Source: an uncultured Bacteroidales bacterium (lineage in GTDB: Bacteria; Bacteroidota; Bacteroidia; Bacteroidales; P3). Taken from it: a DNA stretch of 64,000 nt. The position numbers were made by a program, and so were the translations under genes. A model generated the notes under the pieces. The model saw only the letters and a program-made list of their open reading frames with translations. It did no database searches and was not told the origin of the DNA. Every line of letters starts with the position of its first letter. Position 1 is the stretch's first letter. The DNA lies in NCBI GenBank assembly GCA_947165255.1, contig CAMUZR010000012.1, positions 19,775 to 83,774 on the forward strand, written 5' to 3'. Of the stretch, positions 44,450 to 53,858 are shown piece by piece.

Positions 44450-45526
44450 ATGAACATTGCTGCGCTAGTATCAGGGGGCGTAGACAGCTCGGTGGTGGTA
44501 CATCTGCTCAAGGAGCAGGGCTACGACCCCACCCTCTTCTATATACGTATAGGCATGGAGGACGAGGAAGGCTATATTGACTGTCCGGCCGAAGAGGACA
44601 TTGAAATCACCTCGTACATCGCCCGCAAATATGGCTGCCGTTTTGAGGAGGTCAATCTTCACAAGGAGTATTGGGACAAAGTGGTGTCCTATACCATCGA
44701 ATCGGTACGCAAGGGCTTGACCCCCAATCCCGACATCATGTGCAACAAACTTATCAAATTCGGGGCTTTCGAGCAGCGCAGAGGCAAGGATTTCGACCGC
44801 ATTGCTACGGGCCATTACGCCACGACGGATGTGGTAGATGGCATAAAGTTTCTAGCCACTGCTAAGGATCCGGTCAAGGACCAGACTGATTTCCTATCGC
44901 AGTTGAGTTCAGTTCAGATAAGCAAGTTGATGTTTCCTATCGGCCATCTGATGAAAAGTGAGGTTCGCGACATTGCCCATCGGGCCAAACTGCCCAGTGC
45001 TGACCGTAAGGACTCGCAGGGTATCTGTTTTTTAGGCAAGATTAATTACAACGACTTCATTCGTCGCTACCTGGGCGAGAAAGAGGGCAAGATTGTGGAG
45101 TTGGAGACAGGCAGGGTACTGGGCACGCACAGGGGGTATTGGTTCCACACTATCGGTCAGCGGAAAGGACTCTTTCTGAGCGGTGGCCCTTGGTTTGTAG
45201 TGAAGAAGGACATAGATGAGAATGTGCTTTATGTCTCTCAAGGGTACGACCCTGCGGCGCAGTATGGCAATATAATCGACCTGCTGGGATTCTATTTCCT
45301 GAGCAAGGACATTTGGGGATCACGTCTAGATGCGGGCGAAACGGTGGATGTGAAGTTTAAGATTCGTCACACGCCCGAGTTTGCCCAAGGTCACCTATGT
45401 AAAACGCAGGAAGGCTACCGCATTGTCTCCGACACCCGCATACAGGGCATTGCCGCAGGACAGTATGCCACCATCTACGACAACGATGCCCACCTCGTTG
45501 TCGCCGCTGGGCAGATTGCGAATTGA
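44450..45526 (+). CDS. mnmA: tRNA-specific 2-thiouridylase MnmA
   Basis: A 358-residue ATP-dependent enzyme that makes s2U34 in tRNA-Lys, -Glu and -Gln. The PP-loop is [20 protein letters not shown]; the substrate loop is [17 protein letters not shown], with one catalytic Cys, and the second Cys is in [38 protein letters not shown] is also characteristic. The second catalytic Cys is in the usual place. The next gene is convergent. Confidence 0.94.
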   Translation: MNIAALVSGGVDSSVVVHLLKEQGYDPTLFYIRIGMEDEEGYIDCPAEEDIEITSYIARKYGCRFEEVNLHKEYWDKVVSYTIESVRKGLTPNPDIMCNKLIKFGAFEQRRGKDFDRIATGHYATTDVVDGIKFLATAKDPVKDQTDFLSQLSSVQISKLMFPIGHLMKSEVRDIAHRAKLPSADRKDSQGICFLGKINYNDFIRRYLGEKEGKIVELETGRVLGTHRGYWFHTIGQRKGLFLSGGPWFVVKKDIDENVLYVSQGYDPAAQYGNIIDLLGFYFLSKDIWGSRLDAGETVDVKFKIRHTPEFAQGHLCKTQEGYRIVSDTRIQGIAAGQYATIYDNDAHLVVAAGQIAN

Positions 45527-45555
45527 AAGGTGAAAAGTGGCTGTCGCCTATCTTC

Positions 45556-45771
45556 TTAGTCCATGGTTCTTGCCCCAATAGTCTGTAACATTCCCTCAAT
45601 ATCGTCAAGTGTGTACTCAATGCCTGCCGTGTGCAGGGCATCATAATGGTCTAAGATGTATTGGCTCGCACCCGACCGTTCAAACAGCAGGTAGGTTTCC
45701 TTGCCACTTATGCCATGCCTCCGTTTGTATTCTTCAATACAATAGATTAGATATTCCAGTTCTATGCTCAT
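45556..45771 (-). CDS. DUF3791 domain protein (third gene of toxin-antitoxin-like cassette)
   Basis: A 71-residue protein (SIELEYLIYCIEEYKRRHGI, GKETYLLFERSGASQYILDH) with the DUF3791 pattern: an N-terminal helix with YCIExYK and a C-terminal YLLFxxxG region. In other genomes DUF3791 genes occur beside DUF3990 genes. It overlaps the previous gene by 4 nt and would be the last gene of the cassette. Probably an antitoxin or accessory component; this is inference from neighbourhood. Confidence 0.75.
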   Translation of the reverse strand: MSIELEYLIYCIEEYKRRHGISGKETYLLFERSGASQYILDHYDALHTAGIEYTLDDIEGMLQTIGARTMD

Positions 45772-46016
45772 GCCTCTTCGGGATAGGGGATATGTCCAGT
45801 AGTTTTCTCGCTATGCCACAGCTCTGCCAATGCCAGCGGGCTGAGATGCCACAGCTTGCTGCTCTCACGCTCCAAATCGGCATACAGCTGTGAGATATAC
45901 AGCTCTTTCATGGCATCGCCTGCCTCCATGCCATACTCCTTTACCATACGGTCTATCACCTGCGGCACAATCATCTGCATCGTGGCTGTGAACTGCCTTT
46001 GTTCCTGTTGCGTCAT
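45768..46016 (-). CDS. Small helical protein of the DUF3990 cassette
   Basis: An 82-residue acidic helical protein (QMIVPQVIDRMVKEYGMEAG, ISQLYADLERESSKLWHLSP, LALAELWHSEKTTGHI). It overlaps both neighbours by 4 nt each (ATGA), so the three genes are translationally coupled. The ...SPLALAELWHSEKTTG... end resembles small proteins that accompany DUF3990. Likely antitoxin partner, but I do not recognise a named family. Confidence 0.7.
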   Translation of the reverse strand: MTQQEQRQFTATMQMIVPQVIDRMVKEYGMEAGDAMKELYISQLYADLERESSKLWHLSPLALAELWHSEKTTGHIPYPEEA

Positions 46017-46492
46017 ATCTTATAGTCGGTAATAAAGTTAATGTATGACAAAGCTTTCTCTGACTTAAAAGTCAGTTGGTTGTATAGTTTCTTCACCTTT
46101 AGGCGAGCCAGGGTCTCTTCTTTGCTTAATACTCCAGCCTGATAAGCCGCAAAAGTACGGAACACGTCATCATTGGCAACAGGTCCAAATGCAAAGTCAT
46201 GCTCTGGGGTTGTTATCCCATTGCGGTTGTTGCTTACATACTCAAGCCACGCCTCGTCAGGGGCATCAAACCAGACATATTGTAAACCTGTCTTCATCCG
46301 TTCAATATCTACCTCATACACGTTAACCACACCCTCTGACGAATGAAGGCGATCCTTTACCTTATTGGCAAATCCAACTGCCTGAACTTCGTTCAAGGTG
46401 GTATAGAACCCCTTGCCAAAATCCAATGCACGATTGGGTTCCAATATCTTTGGTGCCTCAATCCTCCTATCGCTTCCATGGTAGATAATCAT
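46013..46492 (-). CDS. DUF3990 domain protein, putative ADP-ribosyltransferase-fold toxin
   Basis: A 159-residue protein beginning MIIYHGSDRRIEAPKILEPN with RALDFGKGFYTTLNEVQAVG. The YHGS and DFGxGFYxT motifs are those of DUF3990, a group related to ADP-ribosyltransferases, where His and Tyr line the NAD pocket. Start is placed at ATG 46492 because family members begin M-hh-YHGS; an in-frame ATG at 46540 would add 16 unrelated residues. It is the first gene of a coupled three-gene unit with two small partners, an arrangement expected of a toxin-antitoxin or defence cassette. Confidence 0.8.
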   Translation of the reverse strand: MIIYHGSDRRIEAPKILEPNRALDFGKGFYTTLNEVQAVGFANKVKDRLHSSEGVVNVYEVDIERMKTGLQYVWFDAPDEAWLEYVSNNRNGITTPEHDFAFGPVANDDVFRTFAAYQAGVLSKEETLARLKVKKLYNQLTFKSEKALSYINFITDYKI

Positions 46493-46710
46493 ACAAAATG
46501 TAACGTGCAACAAGTCGAAATATTGTGCAACACTTATCAAAAGGTACTTTATAGATTCAACCTCTTGCTATGCCCAAAAAGAAAGCCCCTGCCATACAGG
46601 AAGGAGCTTCCTTTGACCAGTTGTGGTCGAACAACAATAGTGTTTACATATTAAAATCTTTCGGTAGCTTGCTATTGCAAATCTGTAATGCCAAGATTGT
46701 CCATTTTATA

Positions 46711-47022
46711 TTAGTCGTTATCCCAGACAGGACGCACAGAGAACCCGTTGTTGCGATAGCGACCGCTCGCAGTGCCGAAGTCGTCGCTGCTGAAGTACAC
46801 GCTGGAAGCGTAGCTCACATAGTAGGGCGAGGGCGACCAATAGTAGCCGTTGCCCACATTGTCAATAACCGTGCCCCAGCGGTTGCTTGCCGCAGGCAGG
46901 AACACCGCTCCTGCAGCCTCCATCTCAGTCCACTGGGCGAGGGTGTAGTTATTGCTGTTCCAGCCATTACTGCCTGTGGCGTTGATGCCCGTGGCTCCAA
47001 CATACAACATTTTTTTATACAA
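46711..47022 (-). pseudogene. C-terminal fragment of a fibrobacter-type/fimbrillin-associated surface protein
   Basis: A 103-codon ORF whose sequence (QWTEMEAAGAVFLPAASNRW, GNGYYWSPSPYYVSYASSVY, RYRNNGFSVRPVWDND) matches the conserved C-terminal end of large Bacteroidales surface proteins that finish in GxSVRPV. A full protein would be several hundred residues with a signal peptide; here the N-terminus is a short unrelated MYKKMLYVGATG. No signal peptide is present, so it is most likely a truncated remnant. Confidence 0.65.
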
Positions 47023-47146
47023 AGAAACGATATTGGCTGGAATGGATGTGTCCTTAGTGGGTTATTTGTAACTTTTTTTTCTTTTCTATTATTATACTGA
47101 TGCTCTATTGTTCTTTTACCGTTTTTGTTTTGTTATTCAGAAATAC
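47023..47146. other. Intergenic A/T-rich stretch left of the short tandem repeats
   Basis: T-rich sequence upstream of the truncated surface-protein fragment. It contains no convincing -7 element, ORF or RNA gene. Confidence 0.25.
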
Positions 47147-47190
47147 TATAGAAGATATATAGAAAGTAAATAGAAAATACATAGAATATA
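47147..47190. repeat. Four 11-bp A-rich tandem repeats
   Basis: Four consecutive 11-mers of the form TATAGAAGATA, TATAGAAAGTA, AATAGAAAATA, CATAGAATATA. The period equals one helical turn, which would phase the A-tracts and could bend DNA. Confidence 0.6.
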
Positions 47191-47299
47191 AATGGCTAAT
47201 TATCATGAGGGTCGGTGAGGGGTGTTTCCGGCCGCTTCTGAGGGGGTAGAAGTAAGAACTAAGAGGTAAACCTCTTTGGGCGGTATGCCGATGGTGACG

Positions 47300-47425
47300 G
47301 TCTTAATACGTTTATTCGTTAATGTGTTAACCCGTTAATCAAAAAGACTAACAGGTTCACGCTTTAATACGTAAATACGTTAATGTGTTAATACGTTAAT
47401 GTGTTAATTCGTTAATCAAAGGACT
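47300..47425. repeat. Degenerate direct repeats of a GTTAATGTGTTAA motif
   Basis: The motif CGTTAATGTGTTAA occurs three times and CGTTAATCAAA twice, followed by GACTAACA twice, forming two imperfect copies of a roughly 60-bp unit. The GTTAA/TTAAC content also allows several small hairpins. The rest of the gap (47191-47299, 47426-47472) shows no gene. Confidence 0.6.
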
Positions 47426-47472
47426 AACACATTCGCACGTTCACACATTCAGGCATTTACACATTCAAGTAT

Positions 47473-48123
47473 TCAATTTGTGAAGACGAATTGCAGGATG
47501 TTCTCGCCCATCTGGAAGGCTTTCTGACGTGTGGCCTGGCTGTCGTTGTGCACGTCGGGGTCTTCCCAGCCGTCGCCGAGGTCGCACTCCCAGCTGAAGA
47601 AGCATACCAGGCGGCCCTGCCAGATGAGGCCGTATCCGCGAGGCGGCAGATTGTCGTGCTCGTGAATCTTGGGCAATCCGTTGGGGAAATGGTATCTCTG
47701 GTGGTAAATGGGGTGTGAGAAGGGCAGTTCCACGAAGTCCAGTTCCGGAAAGACTTTTTTCATGGCGGGGATGATGTAGTCCTTAAGTCCGTAGTTATCG
47801 TCAATATGGAGGAACCCGCCAGCCATGAGGTAATTGCGTAGGTTCTGTGCCTCCTGGCTACTGAAGACCACGTTGCCGTGTCCTGTCATGTGCACGAAAG
47901 GATAGTTGAAGAGTTCGGCGCTGCCTACGTCCACCACGGCGTAGTCTTTGGCTAAGTTCATCTTGGCGTCGGCATTGCAGAAAGCGATGAGGTTGGTGAG
48001 GGAGGTGGGATTGGCGTACCAGTCGCCGCCACCGCCATATTTGAGTAGGGCTATCGGAGTCTGGCTCCAAGAGGGGAGGGCGGAGGTGGCCAAGAACAAA
48101 AGGAAGAGGAGTGTGCGTTTCAT
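47473..48123 (-). CDS. Secreted DUF4159 domain protein
   Basis: A 216-residue exported protein (signal peptide ending near LPSWSQTPI). The body matches DUF4159: ALLKYGGGGDWYANPTSLTN, LFNYPFVHMTGHGNVVFSSQ, LRNYLMAGGFLHIDDNYGLK, FVELPFSHPIYHQRYHFPNG and LVCFFSWECDLGDGWEDPDV, a glutamine-amidotransferase/flavodoxin-like fold without a known activity. Its start overlaps the stop of rsmE by 4 nt, so the two genes are co-translated. Function is unknown. Confidence 0.85.
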   Translation of the reverse strand: MKRTLLFLLFLATSALPSWSQTPIALLKYGGGGDWYANPTSLTNLIAFCNADAKMNLAKDYAVVDVGSAELFNYPFVHMTGHGNVVFSSQEAQNLRNYLMAGGFLHIDDNYGLKDYIIPAMKKVFPELDFVELPFSHPIYHQRYHFPNGLPKIHEHDNLPPRGYGLIWQGRLVCFFSWECDLGDGWEDPDVHNDSQATRQKAFQMGENILQFVFTN

Positions 48124-48854
48124 GGGGTGGGTGGGTATTGTTCGTTCATAAAATTGAGTGCGGTGACCGCATAGAGGGCAGCTGTCTCGGTGCGGAGGCG
48201 GCTGTTGCCCAGGGTGACGGGAAGGAAACCTTTGGCGAGTGCCGATTGAATTTCGCGCTTAGAGAAATCCCCTTCGGGACCAATCAGTACTACTGCATCG
48301 CGGCCAGGGGCGTAGAGTTCGTGCAGTAAGTGTCGTTCGTCGCCGAAACAATAGCAGACCAGGCGACACTGGTTTCCGGCGGGAAAGGAGTCGAGGGCTT
48401 TGAGGAAGTCTGTTAGTTTCATTGGCTGGTCTATAACGGGACTAGTGGCTTTAAGCGATTGTTTCATAGCGCTGAGAGCCAGTTTCTGCAGGCGGTCGGT
48501 TCTTTGGCTGCCGCGTTCGGAATGGTCGCAGATGACTGGCGTGATGCGGTCTACGCCAATCTCAACTGCCTTTTCCACAAACCATTCTAATCGTGTGCTG
48601 TTCTTGGTAGGCGCCACGGCGATGTGCAAGCGGAAGGGGCGCCGCTGGGGGTCGGGCATACGCTCCAGTATCTCCACTTCGCAGGCTCGATCGTCGGGGT
48701 TGCAGACGCGGGCGCGGCAGAGGATGCCATTACCAGAGGTGACCCACAGCTCGTCGCCAACCCCCATGCGCAGTACGCGTACACAGTGTTTCGACTCCTC
48801 GGCGCTCAGTTGGGCGTATGGTCCAGTGGTGTCTTCTGTTAGAAAAAGGTGCAT
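48120..48854 (-). CDS. rsmE: 16S rRNA (uracil(1498)-N3)-methyltransferase RsmE
   Basis: A 244-residue SPOUT-class methyltransferase with an N-terminal PUA-like RNA-binding domain (LSAEESKHCVRVLRMGVGDE) and the knotted SAM-binding C-terminus (VVLIGPEGDFSKREIQSALA, LGNSRLRTETAALYAVTALN). VEKAVEIGVDRITPVICDHS is a further signature. Length is normal. It is the first gene of a two-gene minus-strand operon with the DUF4159 gene, divergent from the large secreted protein. Confidence 0.93.
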   Translation of the reverse strand: MHLFLTEDTTGPYAQLSAEESKHCVRVLRMGVGDELWVTSGNGILCRARVCNPDDRACEVEILERMPDPQRRPFRLHIAVAPTKNSTRLEWFVEKAVEIGVDRITPVICDHSERGSQRTDRLQKLALSAMKQSLKATSPVIDQPMKLTDFLKALDSFPAGNQCRLVCYCFGDERHLLHELYAPGRDAVVLIGPEGDFSKREIQSALAKGFLPVTLGNSRLRTETAALYAVTALNFMNEQYPPTP

Positions 48855-49037
48855 TGTTGGGCGGTGTTCTATTTCTGAGTACTTTTATTTATATAACGCC
48901 ATTTTTTTTTTTTTATTTTTGTTTGCCAGAAAATGCATCAAATATGCCCTCCCTAGCGGAAATCCCATTTCAGGTTATTAACAATCGTTCAGTAATAAAT
49001 AATCGGAAAGTCCGTTATCCATATCAGTGAAAAATAC

Positions 49038-49045
49038 TATTTTTG
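49038..49045 (+). promoter_or_regulatory. Promoter -7 element of the large secreted protein gene
   Basis: TATTTTTG matches TAnnTTTG; transcription would start about 20 nt before the ATG at 49071. It supports the ATG rather than the in-frame GTG at 49062 as start, although both are downstream. Confidence 0.55.
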
Positions 49046-49070
49046 CATTTTGTAATTATACGTGTTAGAT

Positions 49071-52000
49071 ATGAAAAGATTCTTTTTGTTTTTCATAGCC
49101 CTGACGATTTTTCTAATTCAGGGGCAGGTGACTCAGGCGCAGTCGCGCCCTAAGAAAACTAAGGTGGCCTTTGAGGTCGACTCGATGAGTGTCCAGTTGC
49201 TTCGCTACCTCAACGGAAACAGCAAGGTGGAGGAAAAACTGGCTGAAAACCAGGCTTTGGTGGGCAGTTTTGAGACGGTCTTCAATGGTTTGGACGACAG
49301 GTATCAGCAGCAGGTGGTGGACCTTTATAACGCCGCCCGCAAGACAAAGATGGAACCTTCGCCCGACTATGTCAACCTGACGCGGACCCTCATCGCCTAC
49401 AACAACGCCACGGTGTCGGCCACCATCTTCGACGAATGGTTGAGCGCCATGTCGGCCATCTTGCAGATGACCAACAAGAAGAAAGAGATTGTCGGATTTA
49501 TCGACTACACTTCCAACCTCTTGGAGAGCCGTACCCTCTTTAAGTCGAAGTCCTCCATTTGGCGCACACAGGAGGGGTCGAAATTCGCCTTCGAAGTGCT
49601 CAAAAACGACGTCCGCACCCGCTTCAAGGGCAAGGTGGAGCTGACCTATACTTCCGGCACCGGCAAGAATGCCGACGAGAATACCATCCACAATACCACT
49701 GGCGACTACTACTATCTAACCGAGACATGGGAAGGACGTGGCGGCCGCTTGACATGGGAGCGGTGTGGCGTGGCCGAGTCTGCATGCTATGCCGACCTAC
49801 AGGACTATTCCGCGCCTACGAAGCTGCCTAAGTTTACCGCCGACTCGGTGACTTTCATCAATACCAATTACTTCAAGACCCCGATTAAAGGTACTGTCGA
49901 GGAAGCTCTGAGCTATAAGACCGACCCTGAGAAATACACCTTTCCCAAGTTCCGTTCCTATCAGAAGGATTTCCAAATCAAGGATGTGCTGCCGGGGGTC
50001 GACTTTGAGGGCAACTTTATGATGTACGGTGCCCGCTTCGTCACCAACGACGAAAAGAACCCCGCCTCGATGATTTTCTACCGCGACGGCAAACGCTTCC
50101 TAGTGGTCAGTTCCACCAAGTTCTCAGTCCTGCCCCACATGCTCACTACCGAGCGAGGCTCCGTTAAGATGTACATCGGAGACGACTCCATCTCCAATGC
50201 CGGTGTGCTGGTACGCTACACTACTGAGGACCAGCGCGTGAACATGATTAACAGCACCAAGCGCAACTACTACAGCCCCTACAAGGACAGCTATCACCAG
50301 CTGGATATCTTCTGTGAAAACATCAATTGGTACATAGCCAAGGATGTGGTGGAGTTCAACATGGTGGCGCAAAACAACACCCAAACCTTCGTCACTTTCG
50401 AGTCCAACCGGTTCTACTCGCTGGCAAAGAGCATGGAGGTTCAAGGAATAGATAACGTTAGCCCCGTGGTGCGTATGTATCGCTACATGAAAGAGCACGG
50501 CATGAAGCAAGACTTCTCGCTGGTCTCTTTCCAGAACTTCCTGCACATGGACGAGGGTCAAACCAAACTGATGATCCACGGCCTTTCCAAACAGGGTCTC
50601 GTGGCCTTCGACGAGGGCACCAACCGCATCCATGTCCACGACAAGTTGCTGGGCTTCTACAAGGCCATTGTCAAACAGCAAGGGCATGATTACGATGCCC
50701 TTACGCTACAGTCCGAAACCAAGACCAACAACGCCGAGCTAGACCTTAAGACGCTTGACCTAAACGTCCACGGAATTGATAAATTCGTTGTCAGCGATAG
50801 CCAACTCGTGGTTGTCAAGCCATACGGAGGCGACATTGTGGTCAAGCGCAACCGCGACATCATCTTCTCCGGCTTCATCAATGTGGGTCGTTTTGAGATG
50901 AATGTTACCAACGCCACCTTCTTCTACGACGACTTCCGTTTCGACCTGCCGCAGATTGACTCGGTCCGCTTCTATGTGACCAACTTCCAGGACACCAGCA
51001 AGCTGCGCATGGTGCGCACACCGCTCTACAACCTCGTGGGCGACATACAGGTGGACAAGCCCGACAACCACTGCGGACTGAAGAAAAACAAGGACTACCC
51101 CATTTTCAATAGTGTGCAGCCCAGCTATGTCTACTACGACCGCAAGTTTATTTTTAACGGTGTCTACGACCGCGAGCGGTTCTACTACTCACTCTATCCC
51201 TTCGTCATCAAGCAGCTTACCGACTTCAAGACCGACAGCCTGGAGTTTGTCGGCAAACTCACCTCTGCCGGCATATTCCCCGACATAGAGCAGCCCCTCA
51301 AGGTGCAGCGCGATTACTCACTGGGCTTCATCCACAAGACTTCGGGCGACGGCTATCCCGCCTATGGCGGCAAGGGCACCTATCGCGACACCATCGCCCT
51401 CAGCTATGGCGGCCTGTGCGGCAAGGGCACCCTCGAATATCTCACCTCCACCGCTGTCACCGACAAGTATATCTTCATGCCCGACTCCATGTTGGCCCAG
51501 TCCGACACCTTCTATGTCAAACCCGAACAGGACTTCCCCGACGCCCGCATCAGCAGCTCGCTTATCCGCTGGTATCCCTATCAGGACTCCATGACCATTT
51601 CGCAGCTCAAGGACGGTCCCCAGTTCCAAATGTATAACGGGGTCACCCAGCTGGCCGGCCGCCTCACTCTCCAGCCCAAGGGGGCCACCGGCTATGGCAC
51701 CGCCTCGCTCTATGAGGGCAAGCTCTATTCCCGTCGCTTCGAGATGAAGACCCTCGAAATGAACGCAGCCAACACCAATTTCTCCCTCCTCTCCACCAAG
51801 TATGGCAACGAGGCCTTCTCGGCACAGAACATGCGCTCGCATGTCGACTATGAAGAGCACACCGGCCAGTTCACCTCCAACGACACCCTCACGCGCACCC
51901 TCCTGCCCGCCCTCGGCTATGCCGCCTGGGTGGACCAGTACACCTGGAGTTGGGACCACAAAACCCTGCAGCTCGACAACAGCAAGAGCATGGAGACCCT

Positions 52001-53618
52001 CGGCACCGAGGCCCTCACCCTGCGCGAGCGCGCCAAGCGGCTCAGTCGCATGCCGGGTGCCCGTTTCGAGAGCACCGACCCCAAGCTCAAGGACATTCGC
52101 TTCAACGCTATCAACAGCACCTATCGCTACGACGACCTCGAACTCTCCAATCATAACGTCTACGCCCTCCCCTTTGCCGACGCCCTCATCGCGCCGGCAG
52201 GCGACTCGCTGCATATCTCCAAGGGTGGCGACATGGCCCTTATCCAAGGCGGCCAGCTCCTCTTCCCGCGCGACAGCGCTTTCCACCTCTTCTACAACTG
52301 CGACCTCATGGTCAAAAATGGTCAGCAGTATAGCGGCAAGGGCACCATCGACTACGTCAGTCAGGACGAGAAGAAGCAGCCCATCTACATGACCGACATC
52401 ACCGTCGGCGACCAAGGCTTCAGCGTCGCCAAGGGCGAAATAGCCGCCGATGCCAATTTCACTCTCAACGAGGCCTTTGGCTTCGCCGGCAAGGCGCAGG
52501 CCGATGCTCAGCACCAGCACCTCTATTTCGAGGGCGGTGTGCGCCTGCTGCACAAGTGCTCGCCCATCGACCAGCTGGGCCTGCTGGCCTATGCCAACTA
52601 TCTCGACCCCGAAGACATCCGCGTGGAGGTGCCCGAAACGCCCGTCGACTGGAAGGGCCAGCCCATCAGCGCCTCCCTCCGCATGAGCAACACAGGCCTC
52701 AAGCCCGTCTCTGGCTTCCTCACCAAGGACCAGTCCGGCACCAGCCTCATGAGCAGCCACGGCCTTCTTCACTATGATGCTTCCTCCAGCACCTACACCC
52801 TCACTTCGCAGGAAAAACTGGACGACCCCGAGTTTGTCGACCGTTTCCTCAAACTCAACACCGACAACTGCGTCATCGAGGGCGAAGGCCCCATCAGTTT
52901 CGGCCTGGGTGAGGGTGCTCCCGACGATGCCGCTAAATTGCGCGCCTATGGCACCGTCTACTACGACCCCGAAAACGAGAAGGACTTCCTCATGACCACC
53001 GTCCTCGGCGTCACCTTCCCCATCGACGAGGGCCTCCTCACCCAGATGGCCAAGCAGATTGAGGACGACCTCCGCCCCTCGCCTTCCGACCGCGACAACG
53101 ACCTCCTCAACCGCGCCCTGCTCTTCGACATGGGCGACCCCGACGGCGAGCTGGCCTACCAAACCTATCGCAGCCAGGGCGCCTTCGACAAACTGGAAGG
53201 CTTCCTCAACAACACCATCCTTCTCGAAAACCTGCGCTGGGAGTACTCCGCCACCCGCGGCTATGCCGCCAGCGGCACCACTGCCCTCTGCAATGTGGGC
53301 AAAACACAGCTCCATGTCAACGTCCGCTATCGCGCCCAGCTCTTCAAGCGCGGCTCCGACATCCACTTCATCCTCTACCTCCAGATTGCCAACGACCACT
53401 GGTACTACTTCAACTACGACTATCGCACCCACCACCTCAGCATCTCCAGCAGCGTGGGCGAATGGAACGACCGCATCGTAGGCATCAAGAAGGATAAGCG
53501 CACGGGCGACAATTTCAGCTACTCCCTCACCAACTCCCGCAACGAAATTCAGAACTTCCTCTCTGGCTTCACCGGCGAGCCCGTCGATGAGGAGGAAGAG
53601 GAACTAGAGGAAGAGTAA
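49071..53618 (+). CDS. Very large secreted protein of unknown function (1515 residues)
   Basis: The protein has a signal peptide (FFLFFIALTIFLIQGQVTQA) and no transmembrane segment, lipobox or T9SS sorting domain that I can see, so it is probably periplasmic or outer-membrane associated. Residues about 25-150 are helical; the rest is a long series of beta strands with recurring patterns such as VRFYVTNFQDTSKLRMVRTP, SGKGTIDYVSQDE, GKGTYRDTIALSYGGLCGKG and TSTAVTDKYIFMPDSMLAQS, in which short GKGTxxYxS modules recur, reminiscent of stacked beta-solenoid or OstA/LptA-like sheets. The C-terminus is acidic (DEEEEELEEE). I do not recognise a family. It is monocistronic and ends in a strong terminator. 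Confidence 0.75.
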   Translation: MKRFFLFFIALTIFLIQGQVTQAQSRPKKTKVAFEVDSMSVQLLRYLNGNSKVEEKLAENQALVGSFETVFNGLDDRYQQQVVDLYNAARKTKMEPSPDYVNLTRTLIAYNNATVSATIFDEWLSAMSAILQMTNKKKEIVGFIDYTSNLLESRTLFKSKSSIWRTQEGSKFAFEVLKNDVRTRFKGKVELTYTSGTGKNADENTIHNTTGDYYYLTETWEGRGGRLTWERCGVAESACYADLQDYSAPTKLPKFTADSVTFINTNYFKTPIKGTVEEALSYKTDPEKYTFPKFRSYQKDFQIKDVLPGVDFEGNFMMYGARFVTNDEKNPASMIFYRDGKRFLVVSSTKFSVLPHMLTTERGSVKMYIGDDSISNAGVLVRYTTEDQRVNMINSTKRNYYSPYKDSYHQLDIFCENINWYIAKDVVEFNMVAQNNTQTFVTFESNRFYSLAKSMEVQGIDNVSPVVRMYRYMKEHGMKQDFSLVSFQNFLHMDEGQTKLMIHGLSKQGLVAFDEGTNRIHVHDKLLGFYKAIVKQQGHDYDALTLQSETKTNNAELDLKTLDLNVHGIDKFVVSDSQLVVVKPYGGDIVVKRNRDIIFSGFINVGRFEMNVTNATFFYDDFRFDLPQIDSVRFYVTNFQDTSKLRMVRTPLYNLVGDIQVDKPDNHCGLKKNKDYPIFNSVQPSYVYYDRKFIFNGVYDRERFYYSLYPFVIKQLTDFKTDSLEFVGKLTSAGIFPDIEQPLKVQRDYSLGFIHKTSGDGYPAYGGKGTYRDTIALSYGGLCGKGTLEYLTSTAVTDKYIFMPDSMLAQSDTFYVKPEQDFPDARISSSLIRWYPYQDSMTISQLKDGPQFQMYNGVTQLAGRLTLQPKGATGYGTASLYEGKLYSRRFEMKTLEMNAANTNFSLLSTKYGNEAFSAQNMRSHVDYEEHTGQFTSNDTLTRTLLPALGYAAWVDQYTWSWDHKTLQLDNSKSMETLGTEALTLRERAKRLSRMPGARFESTDPKLKDIRFNAINSTYRYDDLELSNHNVYALPFADALIAPAGDSLHISKGGDMALIQGGQLLFPRDSAFHLFYNCDLMVKNGQQYSGKGTIDYVSQDEKKQPIYMTDITVGDQGFSVAKGEIAADANFTLNEAFGFAGKAQADAQHQHLYFEGGVRLLHKCSPIDQLGLLAYANYLDPEDIRVEVPETPVDWKGQPISASLRMSNTGLKPVSGFLTKDQSGTSLMSSHGLLHYDASSSTYTLTSQEKLDDPEFVDRFLKLNTDNCVIEGEGPISFGLGEGAPDDAAKLRAYGTVYYDPENEKDFLMTTVLGVTFPIDEGLLTQMAKQIEDDLRPSPSDRDNDLLNRALLFDMGDPDGELAYQTYRSQGAFDKLEGFLNNTILLENLRWEYSATRGYAASGTTALCNVGKTQLHVNVRYRAQLFKRGSDIHFILYLQIANDHWYYFNYDYRTHHLSISSSVGEWNDRIVGIKKDKRTGDNFSYSLTNSRNEIQNFLSGFTGEPVDEEEEELEEE

Positions 53619-53638
53619 GACAGCACGCAAAACGTAAC

Positions 53639-53692
53639 AAATAGTGTACAACGTATGGTTGGTCAACAGCCGTCGTTGTACACTATTTTTTT
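53639..53692 (+). terminator. Strong rho-independent terminator of the large secreted protein gene
   Basis: A perfect 15-bp stem (AAATAGTGTACAACG / CGTTGTACACTATTT) with a 20-nt loop, followed by a T run. Confidence 0.9.
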
Positions 53693-53858
53693 AAGTGAAC
53701 AACCAAAATTAATATGCATATCTTTTAACACGAATTATCATGAATTATCCATTAATTAAATGGTCAATTAGATGGAAATTATATGTAAAATATTTTTGAG
53801 CAATTACTTAGTGTGCACACACCCGTACCTCCGTCCCCCTGCCCCCTCCATCCTTTAT

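Noticed and set aside
47300..47425. CRISPR-like array
   Set aside because: The repeats are short, imperfect and lack unique spacers of regular length; no cas gene is present anywhere in the window.
51318..53435. 705-codon open frame antisense to the large secreted protein
   Set aside because: Low-complexity Val/Gly/Glu-rich translation typical of antisense frames in GC-rich genes; the sense frame has a signal peptide, promoter and terminator.
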